Origin: Oxalobacteraceae sp. CFBP 13730
GTDB lineage: Bacteria; Pseudomonadota; Gammaproteobacteria; Burkholderiales; Burkholderiaceae_D
DNA: 64,000 bases
Reading direction: 5' to 3'
NCBI GenBank assembly: GCA_014841835.1
Contig: JACYUQ010000003.1
Coordinates: forward strand, 744,001 to 808,000
Part shown: positions 20,265 to 29,548 of the stretch, in pieces
How positions within the stretch are numbered: position 1 is the stretch's first letter
Layout: the number at the start of each line of letters is the position of its first letter
The notes under the pieces: model-generated
The model's input: only the letters and a program-made list of their open reading frames with translations
Databases searched by the model: none
Told to the model about the DNA's origin: nothing
Program-made: the position numbers and the translations under genes

Positions 20265-20740
20265 CGACCTACCGCCTGCAAGTGAACGGCAAGGTACACG
20301 CCGTCGACCAGGATGCCGACACCCCGCTGCTGTACGTACTGCGCAACGACCTTGAACTCAATGGCGCCAAGTTTGGCTGCGGCCTGGGCCAGTGCGGTTC
20401 GTGCACGGTGCTGCTGGACGGGAAACCGGCGATGTCGTGCATGGTGCCGGTGTCCGTCGTTGGCCAGCGGCCGGTGCGCACGGTCGAAGGCCTGGGCAAT
20501 GCCACCACCCCGGGCGTGCTGCAGCAAGCGTTCATCGACGAGCAGGCCGCCCAGTGCGGCTACTGCATCGCCGGCATGCTGATGCAGGCCACGGCGCTGC
20601 TCGAACGCACACCGTCGCCAACCGACGCCCAGATCCGCGCTCACATGTCGCCGAACCTGTGCCGCTGCGGCACGCACATGCGCATCCTGCGCGCGGTGCA
20701 GCGCGCCGCCAATACGCTGGCAGCAAAGGGCAAGCCATGA
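20261..20740 (+). CDS. [2Fe-2S] subunit of xanthine-oxidase-family dehydrogenase (IorA-like)
   Basis: A 159-aa small subunit that carries two [2Fe-2S] clusters. The plant-type cluster cysteines are in CGLGQCGSC near residues 42-50 and C62; the second cluster is held by CGYC near 100 and CRCG near 136. The order and length match isoquinoline 1-oxidoreductase alpha and aldehyde dehydrogenase small subunits. It moves electrons from the molybdenum centre to the cytochrome subunit upstream. It is overlapped at both ends by its neighbours (4 nt each). It has no signal peptide and would be co-exported with the Tat-bearing large subunit. Confidence 0.93.
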   Translation: MTTYRLQVNGKVHAVDQDADTPLLYVLRNDLELNGAKFGCGLGQCGSCTVLLDGKPAMSCMVPVSVVGQRPVRTVEGLGNATTPGVLQQAFIDEQAAQCGYCIAGMLMQATALLERTPSPTDAQIRAHMSPNLCRCGTHMRILRAVQRAANTLAAKGKP

Positions 20741-22926
20741 CGATCGATACCGGCCGCCGCGCCTTTCTCGCTGGCGGCGGCGCCCTGACGCTGTCGTTCG
20801 CCATGCCGGGGGCCGCCTTTGCCGCCGCCGCCGGCGAGCTGCCCAAGAGCCTGGACAAGTCGCCCTGGCTCGACGCCTGGATCCGCATCGAGGCCAATGA
20901 ACGCATCACGGTATTTACCGGCAAGGCCGAACTCGGACAAGGCATCAAGACCGCGCTGCTGCAGGTGGTAGCCGACGAACTGCGTTTGGCGCCTGGCCGC
21001 CTGCAGCTCGTCACGGCCGACACGGCGCGCACGCCGGACGAAGGCATCACCGCCGGCAGCAACTCGATGAAGGACAGCGGCACGGCGCTGCGCCATGCGG
21101 CCGGCCAGGTACGAATGCGCCTGGGCGAACTGGCTGCCACGCGGCTGGGCACACCCGTGGGCAGCCTGGCGCTGAAGGATGGCGCCTTCAGTGCAGGCGG
21201 CCGGCGCGTCACGTTCGGCCAGCTGGTGACGGGCCAGGAACTGCACCTGCGCGCCACGCCGACCCCGGCGCCGCCCCCGCCAGGCCCGCGCACGGCAATC
21301 GGCAAGTCGGTGCCGCGCGTCGACATTCCGGCCAAGGTCACGGGCGGCGCCGCCTATGTGCAAGACCTGCGCCTGCCGCAGATGGTGCATGCGCGGATCG
21401 TGCGGCCACCGTCGCAGGCCGCGCAGCTGATCGCCGTCGATGTCGCCGCGATCGAACGCCTGCCGGGCGTGCTCAAGGTGGTGCAGGACGGGCGGTTTCT
21501 CGCCGTGATCGCCGAGGGCGAGTACCGCGCCGTGAAGGCAGCGACGGCGCTGGCGCGGGCCGCGCGCTGGGAGACGCCGGCATCGCTGCCGGTGCATCCC
21601 GACGTGAATACGTTCATCCGCGCCCAGCCCGTCGAGGCGCTGCCGATCCTGGCGCGCGGCGCCGCAGGGTCGGCGGGCCGCAAGTTAGCTGCGCGCTACA
21701 CACGCCCGTTCCAGCTGCACGCGTCCATCGGCCCCTCGTGCGCCGTGGCGCAACTGGTCGACGGCCGTTACACGGTCTGGACCCACGCACAGGGTGTGTT
21801 CCCGCTGCGCACGGCCCTGGCCGAACTGATCGCCGTGAACGAAGACACGATCCGCTGCATCCACGTCGAGGGGTCGGGCTGCTATGGCCACAACGGCGCC
21901 GATGATGTCGCGGCCGACGCCATCCTGCTTGCGCGCGCCCTGCCCGGCCGGCCCGTGCGCGTGCAGTGGATGCGCGAAGAAGAACACGCGTGGGAGCCGT
22001 TCGGCGCGGCGATGGTGGTGCAGGTGGCCGCCACGCTCGACAGCACCGGCCGCATCGCCGACTGGCAGCATGATGTCTTCACGCCGCCGCACAACACGCG
22101 CCCCGGCAAGGCCGGCAACCTGCTGGCCGCCACGCACCTGGCGCGCCCGTTTGCCCCGCCGGTCGCCAAGCCCGCGCCGCAACCCGAAGGCAGCGGTGAC
22201 CGCAATGCGATTCCGTATTACGTGCTGCCCAATGCACGTGTGGTGCACCACTTCCAGCCAAAGCCGGTCCTGCGCTCGTCGGCGCTGCGCGGCCTGGGCG
22301 CTTACTGCAATGTGTTTGCCATCGAAAGCTTCATGGACGAACTGGCGCGCGCCGCAAACAGCGACCCGGTCGCGTTCCGGCTGCGGCACCTGGACGATCC
22401 GCGTGCGCTCGACGTGGTCAAGCTGGCGGCAGCAAAGTTTGGCTGGGATGGCTACCGGCGCCCGGCCCGGCGCGGCCGTGGCTTCGCGTTTGCACGCTAT
22501 AAAAACCTGGCGTCGTACTGCGCCATCGCGGTGGAAGTCGAGGTGGCGCGCGAGACAGGCCTGGTGCGCATCACGCGCGCAGTGAGCGCCGTCGATTGCG
22601 GCGAGATCGTCAGCCCGGACGGTGTGCGCAACCAGATCGAGGGCGGCATCATCCAGTCGGCCAGCTGGACCTTGCTGGAACAGGTGCGCTTCGACGCGTC
22701 GCGCGTGCTGACGGTGGACTGGGCGTCGTATCCGATCCTGCGCTTTGCCCAGGCGCCGGAACAGATCGACGTGCACCTGATCGACCGGCCTGGGCAGCCG
22801 TTCCTGGGCACCGGTGAAGCGGCGCAGGGCCCGGCGGCGGCGGCGATTGCGAACGCCGTGTTCGACGCCTGTGGCCTGCGCATGCGCGACCTGCCGCTGG
22901 ACCGGGCACGAATGCGCAAGGCTTAG
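20737..22926 (+). CDS. Molybdopterin-binding large subunit of xanthine-oxidase-family dehydrogenase (IorB-like)
   Basis: A 729-aa catalytic subunit with the molybdenum cofactor. A twin-arginine signal, RRAFLAGGGALTLSF, at residues 7-22 predicts folded export to the periplasm. Conserved stretches include GKAELGQGIKTALLQ near 63, GSGCYGHNGADD near 382, LRGLGAYCNVFAIESFMDEL near 520, DCGEIVSPDGVRNQIEGG near 625 and the active-site glutamate region GTGEAAQGPAAAAI near 690. The likely reaction is oxidation of an aldehyde or N-heterocycle; the substrate cannot be told from sequence. Its stop overlaps the convergent TauE/SafE gene by 4 nt. No XdhC-type maturation gene is nearby. Confidence 0.92.
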   Translation: MTIDTGRRAFLAGGGALTLSFAMPGAAFAAAAGELPKSLDKSPWLDAWIRIEANERITVFTGKAELGQGIKTALLQVVADELRLAPGRLQLVTADTARTPDEGITAGSNSMKDSGTALRHAAGQVRMRLGELAATRLGTPVGSLALKDGAFSAGGRRVTFGQLVTGQELHLRATPTPAPPPPGPRTAIGKSVPRVDIPAKVTGGAAYVQDLRLPQMVHARIVRPPSQAAQLIAVDVAAIERLPGVLKVVQDGRFLAVIAEGEYRAVKAATALARAARWETPASLPVHPDVNTFIRAQPVEALPILARGAAGSAGRKLAARYTRPFQLHASIGPSCAVAQLVDGRYTVWTHAQGVFPLRTALAELIAVNEDTIRCIHVEGSGCYGHNGADDVAADAILLARALPGRPVRVQWMREEEHAWEPFGAAMVVQVAATLDSTGRIADWQHDVFTPPHNTRPGKAGNLLAATHLARPFAPPVAKPAPQPEGSGDRNAIPYYVLPNARVVHHFQPKPVLRSSALRGLGAYCNVFAIESFMDELARAANSDPVAFRLRHLDDPRALDVVKLAAAKFGWDGYRRPARRGRGFAFARYKNLASYCAIAVEVEVARETGLVRITRAVSAVDCGEIVSPDGVRNQIEGGIIQSASWTLLEQVRFDASRVLTVDWASYPILRFAQAPEQIDVHLIDRPGQPFLGTGEAAQGPAAAAIANAVFDACGLRMRDLPLDRARMRKA

Positions 22927-23737
22927 TTAAAGGCCTTCCAGAACATGTAGGCGGCCAGCGCACACAGGATAACGCTGAAGATGCGCTGCAGCTGCCGTAC
23001 CGGCATCTTGTGCGCGGTGCGCGCGCCCAGCGGCGCCATCGACACGCTGGCCAGCACGATGATCGCGAGCGCCGGCAGGTAGATGAAGCCCAGCGACCAG
23101 GGCGGCAAGCCGGGTTCGCCCCAGCCGAAGTAGATGTTCGACAGGGTGCCCATCAGCGCTACCGGAAAGCCGATCGCGGCACTGGTGGCCACCGCATTAT
23201 GGATGCGCACATTACAGCGCGTCATGAACGGCACCGAGACGAACGCGCCGCCGGCCCCCACGAGCCCCGCCAGGATGCCGATCACGCTGCCCGCGGCAAA
23301 CATGCCCGGTTTGCCGGGCAGTTCGCGCGCCGCTGCCGGTTTTTTCCCGATCAGCATCTGGATCGCCGAGTAAGCCACGAAGCAGCCGAAAAAGAAGGCC
23401 AGCACCGAGGTGTTCATCTGCTTGCCGATCCAGGGCCCGATCCACGCACCGAGCAGGATGCCGGGCGTGAACAGGCGTACGATCGGCCACAGCACGGCGC
23501 CGTGCTTGTGATGCGCACGCACCGACGACAACGAGGTAAAGAAGATGGTGCCCAGTGAGGTGGCGATCGCCATGTGCACCACGAGTTCCTCGGGAAAGCC
23601 GCGCGCCGTGAAAATCATCGTGATGAAGGGCACGAGGATCATGCCGCCGCCGACGCCAAGCAGGCCGGCCACGAAGCCGCCGAATGCGCCCATCGCCAGC
23701 AGGGCCAGGATCAGCAGCGGATCGAATGCGGGCGCCA

Positions 23738-23738
<1 letters not shown>
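22923..23738 (-). CDS. TauE/SafE family sulfite/organosulfonate-type permease
   Basis: A 271-aa inner-membrane protein with about eight hydrophobic segments. It contains the family glycine-rich repeats GGFVAGLLGVGGGMILVP near residue 20 and ILAGLVGAGGAFVSVP near 158, which mark the duplicated DUF81/TauE domain. Substrates of the family include sulfite, sulfoacetate and other small anions; none is indicated here. The start at 23738 overlaps the stop of the upstream EVE gene (TAATG), so the two are likely coupled. It is convergent with the molybdenum hydroxylase. Confidence 0.9.
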
Positions 23739-24211
<473 letters not shown>

Positions 24212-24268
24212 CGCGCTGTTCTCCCTGCCAGCACACGATGCACCGGATGCATCAATGAATGCGCACAT

Positions 24269-24304
24269 AAAAAAAAGCGGCTGCGTACCGAGTGCGCAAC
24301 CGCT
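24269..24304 (-). terminator. Intrinsic terminator after 6S RNA
   Basis: On the minus strand, AGCGGTTGCG (24295-24304) pairs with CGCAGCCGCT (24276-24285) with one G-U wobble, followed by eight Ts (24269-24276). Confidence 0.85.
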
Positions 24305-24309
24305 TGTAT

Positions 24310-24491
24310 GTCTAGCCCCCGCCTGTGCCGTTTTTGCCGGCATCCTGAACCACAACGGTTCAAGGCGGTCACGGTCAGATCAATTTCGGGTTCGTCGGAC
24401 TAGCGACGCTCACACCCATCGAACTTGTTCCACGACCTATGCGTAAGAATGGTTCAAGGAATATATGGCAAATCTCGAACACCGCAGGGTA
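24310..24491 (-). ncRNA. ssrS: 6S RNA
   Basis: Global RNA regulator that binds sigma70-RNA polymerase by mimicking an open promoter. About 180 nt are expected from a TSS near 24491. The minus strand shows the conserved 3'-half hairpin CCTTGAACC-N6-GGTTCAGG (in E. coli CCTTGAACC-N-GGTTCAAGG), a GTCCGACGAACCC stretch and complementary ends (CTACCCTGC near the 5' end with GCGGGGGCTAG near the 3' end) that can form the closing stem. A canonical promoter precedes it and a terminator follows. Its place after zapA matches the position of ssrS in many proteobacteria. Exact ends are estimates. Confidence 0.85.
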
Positions 24492-24497
24492 GGAAGG

Positions 24498-24525
24498 AGT
24501 TTACTCCTTTGTCCGCCCCTGTCAA
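24498..24525 (-). promoter_or_regulatory. Promoter of 6S RNA
   Basis: On the minus strand, TTGACA (24520-24525, perfect) and TAAACT (24498-24503) with a 16-nt spacer; the TSS is expected near 24491. Confidence 0.75.
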
Positions 24526-24539
24526 ACGGATTCGGCTTT

Positions 24540-24851
24540 TCAGGCCAGATTTTCCTGGTCAGCCAAAACCCGGTCCAGCACCGTGTGCATCGACTCGAGT
24601 TTTTGCTTGACCTCGAGGATCGACATGTCCGACAGCGGTCCCTGCGGCGATTTCACCGACAGGAATTCAGCGGCCACGCTCAGCGCCGCCATGACGGCGA
24701 TGCGGTCGGTGCCCTTGACCTTGCCCGAATCGCGCAACTGGCACATCTTGCTGTCGAGATAACTCACGGCTTCGCGCAGCGTGCGCTGTTCGCCGTCGCG
24801 GCAGGACAGACGGTACGACTGGCCCATGATATGTACGTCGAGATAAATCAT
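24540..24851 (-). CDS. zapA: Cell division protein ZapA
   Basis: FtsZ-ring associated protein that bundles FtsZ filaments. The 103-aa product has the ZapA N-terminal head VHIMGQSYRLSCRDGEQRTLREAVSYLDSKM and the second conserved block GTDRIAVMAALSVAAEFL, followed by a C-terminal coiled coil (residues 70-100). The start overlaps the stop of the upstream coiled-coil gene (ATGA at 24848-24851). The 6S RNA gene follows on the same strand with its own promoter. Confidence 0.93.
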   Translation of the reverse strand: MIYLDVHIMGQSYRLSCRDGEQRTLREAVSYLDSKMCQLRDSGKVKGTDRIAVMAALSVAAEFLSVKSPQGPLSDMSILEVKQKLESMHTVLDRVLADQENLA

Positions 24852-25162
24852 CGTGCCCCCTCGGTTCGGACATGACCGGGATGCGGCGGGATCGGCGCTA
24901 CCGGATCGGGCGGTGCGCCGTCGGTCGGCGCAGCGTCGGCAGGCTCGGCCTCGTCAACCGTTTCCTCCGGCGGCTTTGGCAGCTCGTCGAGCAGGGCTTC
25001 GACGCGGCGCTGCGCTTCGATCAGGCGCTCCTTGAACGCAAGGTTCTCGGCGCTGAGCAGTGTATTGGCCTGGCGCAGCAGGTAATTCTCGGCGCGCAAC
25101 GACTGGGTCAGTTGCGCAAGCCGGTCGATTTTGTCTGAAAGGTCTTGGAATTCGGAAATCAT
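24848..25162 (-). CDS. ZapB-like / TIGR02449-type coiled-coil protein upstream of zapA
   Basis: A 104-aa protein. Residues 1-65 form a heptad-patterned coiled coil (SDKIDRLAQLTQSLRAENYLLRQAN and onward) that matches the small coiled-coil family encoded before zapA in many proteobacteria. The last about 40 residues are Pro/Asp/Glu-rich and likely disordered. By position it probably works with ZapA at the division site. The start codon lies only 5 nt from a consensus -10 box, so the mRNA may be leaderless. No downstream alternative start is available within the coiled coil. Confidence 0.83.
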   Translation of the reverse strand: MISEFQDLSDKIDRLAQLTQSLRAENYLLRQANTLLSAENLAFKERLIEAQRRVEALLDELPKPPEETVDEAEPADAAPTDGAPPDPVAPIPPHPGHVRTEGAR

Positions 25163-25167
25163 CCGAC

Positions 25168-25197
25168 ACTATAGGATCGAGTTGCTTTTTCCGTCAA
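25168..25197 (-). promoter_or_regulatory. Promoter of the zapB-like/zapA operon
   Basis: On the minus strand, TTGACG (25192-25197) and TATAGT (25168-25173) with an 18-nt spacer. The predicted TSS is at or within 1-2 nt of the ATG at 25162. Confidence 0.65.
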
Positions 25198-25381
25198 CCG
25201 GTGCGGATTGCCGTGCGGCAGTAATGACAATCTGGCGTGCGGCGTCAATGTGGTTGGCAGTGTACGCTGCCGGCCTCCTGTCGTTCCACCCGGGTCGAAT
25301 GAAGCTTGCCACAGCTTGTGAAAATGCCAATGTCATCATTGCGCTATATCACATGTTTAAAATGATTTCGCCATCATGTGC
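25174..25381. other. Intergenic region between zapB-like gene and groES promoter
   Basis: Apart from the divergent zapB-like promoter at one end and the groES promoter at the other, about 200 nt hold no recognised gene, repeat or RNA. Confidence 0.5.
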
Positions 25382-25411
25382 CTTGAAATGACAGGGTATC
25401 GTCCCTATAAT
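25382..25411 (+). promoter_or_regulatory. groESL promoter with overlapping sigma32 and sigma70 signals
   Basis: CTTGAAA (25382-25388) and CCCTATAA (25403-25410) are separated by 14 nt and fit the sigma32 consensus. The same DNA gives TTGAAA (25383-25388), a 17-nt spacer and perfect TATAAT (25406-25411) for sigma70. Confidence 0.75.
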
Positions 25412-25437
25412 TAGCACTCGTTAGCTGAGAGTGCTAA
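25411..25437 (+). promoter_or_regulatory. CIRCE operator (HrcA binding site)
   Basis: Perfect match to the CIRCE consensus: TTAGCACTC (25411-25419), a 9-nt spacer and GAGTGCTAA (25429-25437). It overlaps the -10 edge and expected transcription start of groESL, so HrcA binding would block initiation. Confidence 0.97.
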
Positions 25438-25526
25438 CAACTCTTTGCAGACCGGCGCAGCATCATCAAAGTGCTGCGACGGCGTCAAAAACGCCAGTTA
25501 AACCATTGAATATTAAGGAGTTTTGC

Positions 25527-25817
25527 ATGAACCTTCGCCCTCTGCACGATCGCGTAATCGTGAAGCGTCTCGACCAGGAAACCAAGACTGCGTCCGGCCT
25601 GATCATCCCTGATGCCGCGGCAGAGAAGCCGGACCAAGGCGAAGTTCTCGCCGTTGGTAACGGTAAAGTGCAAGATAACGGCCAGCTCCGCCCTCTGGAA
25701 GTGAAAGTCGGCGATCGCGTGCTGTTCTCCAAGTATGGCGCTCAGACCGTCAAGATCGATGGCCAGGAACTGCTGGTGCTGCGCGAAGAAGAAATCCTCG
25801 CGATCGTCGCACTGTAA
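25527..25817 (+). CDS. groES: Co-chaperonin GroES
   Basis: A 96-aa subunit of the heptameric lid of the GroEL folding chamber. The family signature [26 protein letters not shown] starts the protein, the mobile loop follows at about residues 17-32, and [20 protein letters not shown] closes the barrel. AAGGAG at 25515-25520 precedes ATG 25527. It is cotranscribed with groEL, 39 nt downstream, under the CIRCE/sigma32 control region. Confidence 0.99.
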   Translation: MNLRPLHDRVIVKRLDQETKTASGLIIPDAAAEKPDQGEVLAVGNGKVQDNGQLRPLEVKVGDRVLFSKYGAQTVKIDGQELLVLREEEILAIVAL

Positions 25818-25853
25818 TTTCTGACCCCATTCACGAACATTTCGGAGAAATAA

Positions 25854-27503
<1,650 letters not shown>

Positions 27504-27559
27504 TTGCCGGGGCGGTCCGGGCGAAGCGCGCTGCATGCTTCGCCCAGGTCACCCACGAT

Positions 27560-27595
27560 AAAAAACCCGCGAGGTTCACACCTCGCGGGTTTTTT
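27560..27595. terminator. Bidirectional terminator between groEL and the PEP-CTERM gene
   Basis: ACCCGCGAGG (27565-27574) and CCTCGCGGGT (27581-27590) form a 10-bp perfect stem, flanked by A-run and T-run, so it works on both strands and serves both convergent genes. Confidence 0.93.
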
Positions 27596-27626
27596 GTTGT
27601 CTGCGCTGACTGCCTTGTCGCGCGTA

Positions 27627-28865
27627 TCAGTGGGCGCGTGGGCCCTTGCGGCGCAGCCACAACAGCGCGGCCAGTGCGATACCGCCAAGCCACAGCGTGC
27701 CTGGTTCCGGCACTTCGGTCGGCGCAACCGGGTCAACCACGCTGTTGCCAGGCGGCGTTGGGGCGGTTGGCGTGGCCGGTGTCGCCGGCGTGGCTGGCGT
27801 GGCGGGCGTGACAGGCACATCGCCCGGCGTGTCGGTATTGGCGACCGGCGTTGGCAGCGATGGTGTGGAATTGACCGGCACCTCTGCTGCGCCGCCGCCA
27901 TCGGGGGCTGCAACCGGAGTCAAACCCGTATCGCCAATACCGACGTTGCCCGGCACCGTGCCGCCGCCAATCTCCGTTGCCGGGACTGGGCCGCCGATGA
28001 CCGTGTCGTCACTGTCGACGATACGGCTGGCGGGGCTCAGCACGCCGCCACGATAGATCGGTGTGTCATACCAATGCGGCATCCCGGGCGCCTGGCCCTG
28101 GCGGGATGGGATCGGCGTCGTATTCGCCATCGTCAGCAGGCCAGCGCCGTTCGGGAAGCTGGTCGCATAGTAGCGCTGCCCCACTGCCTCGCTGGTGCCC
28201 AGGTCATCCATGCCCACGGGCAGCACGCCACCCTCTTCGTCCGGCGCACCAACCATGTCGGATGGGGCGGCAACCGCGAGCACGGTATCGAGTTCGGCTG
28301 CGCTTGGCCCATGGGGTTCGACCGGAAACTGCGGCACATCCGAGATGCGGTTGGCGCAGCGGGCGCGGATGTCGTGCTCGCCGTCGGTCAGGAGCGTCTC
28401 GCCCTGTTCGAGCATGACCTTTTTCGACGTCCAGTAGATCTGGTCGTTCTTCCGGTACGAGACGTACACGGCGCGCGGGGATGTCACGGTGACGGCGCGC
28501 GCATTGTCGACGTTGAAGGTGGCGTAGTGCGCCGCCACGAGGCGGTCGGTGCGCAGGATCTGCGCCAGTTCGACCTTGTCCGCCACGCCACCCGGCACGA
28601 CCGAGTGCCGGTAGATACGCCGCGCCGCGCCCGGCTGCTGCGCGGCCGGTGGGGTTGCGCTTAACCCGCGCGCTGCCGGCTGGACGGCCCCGGTGGCTGG
28701 TGTATCCGTCGAGGCCAGCCCGAAAATCGGCCAGCTGATCGATGGCGATGGCAGCACGACGCCGGCCACACCGACAGCTACGCCCAGCACGGCAAGTGTC
28801 ACCAGCCGCTTTTCACGATGCGAGCTTCGTTCGAGACGACGTTGATAAGTAGCGCGGGTGTCCAT
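27627..28865 (-). CDS. PEP-CTERM sorting domain protein, function unknown
   Basis: A 412-aa protein. Residues 1-20 are basic, 21-39 form a hydrophobic segment without a clear cleavage site, and the central part (about 80-330) has no family that I recognise. A Pro/Ala/Thr linker with PATPATPATPAT repeats (about 350-375) leads to the C-terminal sorting signal VPEPGTLWLGGIALAALLWLRRKG: PEP motif, hydrophobic segment and basic end. PEP-CTERM proteins are handled by the EpsH/exosortase system and often end up at the cell surface or in exopolysaccharide. The exosortase gene is not in the window. Confidence 0.85.
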   Translation of the reverse strand: MDTRATYQRRLERSSHREKRLVTLAVLGVAVGVAGVVLPSPSISWPIFGLASTDTPATGAVQPAARGLSATPPAAQQPGAARRIYRHSVVPGGVADKVELAQILRTDRLVAAHYATFNVDNARAVTVTSPRAVYVSYRKNDQIYWTSKKVMLEQGETLLTDGEHDIRARCANRISDVPQFPVEPHGPSAAELDTVLAVAAPSDMVGAPDEEGGVLPVGMDDLGTSEAVGQRYYATSFPNGAGLLTMANTTPIPSRQGQAPGMPHWYDTPIYRGGVLSPASRIVDSDDTVIGGPVPATEIGGGTVPGNVGIGDTGLTPVAAPDGGGAAEVPVNSTPSLPTPVANTDTPGDVPVTPATPATPATPATPTAPTPPGNSVVDPVAPTEVPEPGTLWLGGIALAALLWLRRKGPRAH

Positions 28866-29022
28866 GGGCGTAATGACTGGTAGGAGTGATCCTACAGAAT
28901 ATCATTAGTTGCACCAACAAAATCAGATGCCAACATGAAACACATGGCAAGCGTGGCGAAAACCACGAAAGCATTTTCATGTGGAAATAATAACGGGTTT
29001 AACGACCTTGGAGAGATCGAAT

Positions 29023-29051
29023 TTGCCGCTGAAACGACCATGGTTTAGTAT
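29023..29051 (+). promoter_or_regulatory. Candidate promoter for the small lipoprotein gene
   Basis: TTGCCG (29023-29028) and TAGTAT (29046-29051), each 4 of 6 to consensus, are spaced by 17 nt, and end 26 nt before the ATG at 29078. Confidence 0.45.
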
Positions 29052-29077
29052 GGCCGTCTCTTTTCCCGGAACCTGCC

Positions 29078-29548
29078 ATGTCCAATCGCGCCGCCTCGTT
29101 CACCCTGCGCACGACACTTGCCACGCTCGTACTATGCTGCGCGGTCGCCAGCTGCAAGCGCGCCGAGCGCCCGGTAGCGCCGCCCGCAGCAGCGCCAGCT
29201 GTACCCGCCGTCCAGGCGCCCGCGTACAGCAAGGAACAGGCGATGGCCACACTGCTGGCATTGCCGGAGCTGGCCGCATGGTCGGCGCAGATCGAGCGGC
29301 GCACGGGTGGCAAGGCGCGCGGCGCCGTGGTCGAAGATAACCCGGTGCCGCGCGAAGTGAATGGCAAGACCTACTACCAGCTGAGTTTTGTCGAGAACCG
29401 CGCGCAGGACGCGCGGCGGCAGGAGAGCTTTCTGGTCGCGCAGGATGGCAGCGAGATACTGGTCGACGACACCGAATCGGACACACTCCTGAGCCTGCAG
29501 GAGTGGCGCCGCACGATCGAGCGCGTCAACCTGAAAAGCGCAGATTAA
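29078..29548 (+). CDS. Small predicted lipoprotein, function unknown
   Basis: A 156-aa protein. The signal peptide ends in a lipobox-like VASC with Cys26, so Lgt acylation is expected. A Pro/Ala-rich linker (residues 30-48) follows, then a globular part (50-156) with NGKTYYQLSFVENRAQDARRQESFLVAQDGSEILVDD; this pattern of short beta strands resembles small PepSY-like or inhibitor-like folds, but no family is recognised. It is convergent with the glucokinase-RpiR gene and overlaps its stop by 4 nt. Its role is unknown. Confidence 0.8.
   Translation: MSNRAASFTLRTTLATLVLCCAVASCKRAERPVAPPAAAPAVPAVQAPAYSKEQAMATLLALPELAAWSAQIERRTGGKARGAVVEDNPVPREVNGKTYYQLSFVENRAQDARRQESFLVAQDGSEILVDDTESDTLLSLQEWRRTIERVNLKSAD

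Noticed and set aside
20392..20736. Upstream in-frame extension of the molybdopterin subunit
   Set aside because: It would remove the Tat signal from the N-terminus and fully overlap the [2Fe-2S] gene; ATG 20737 overlaps its stop in the usual ATGA way.
27800..27835. Short GGC-type repeats within the PEP-CTERM gene as a CRISPR or regulatory repeat
   Set aside because: They are codon repeats for the Pro-Ala-Thr linker and stay in frame.
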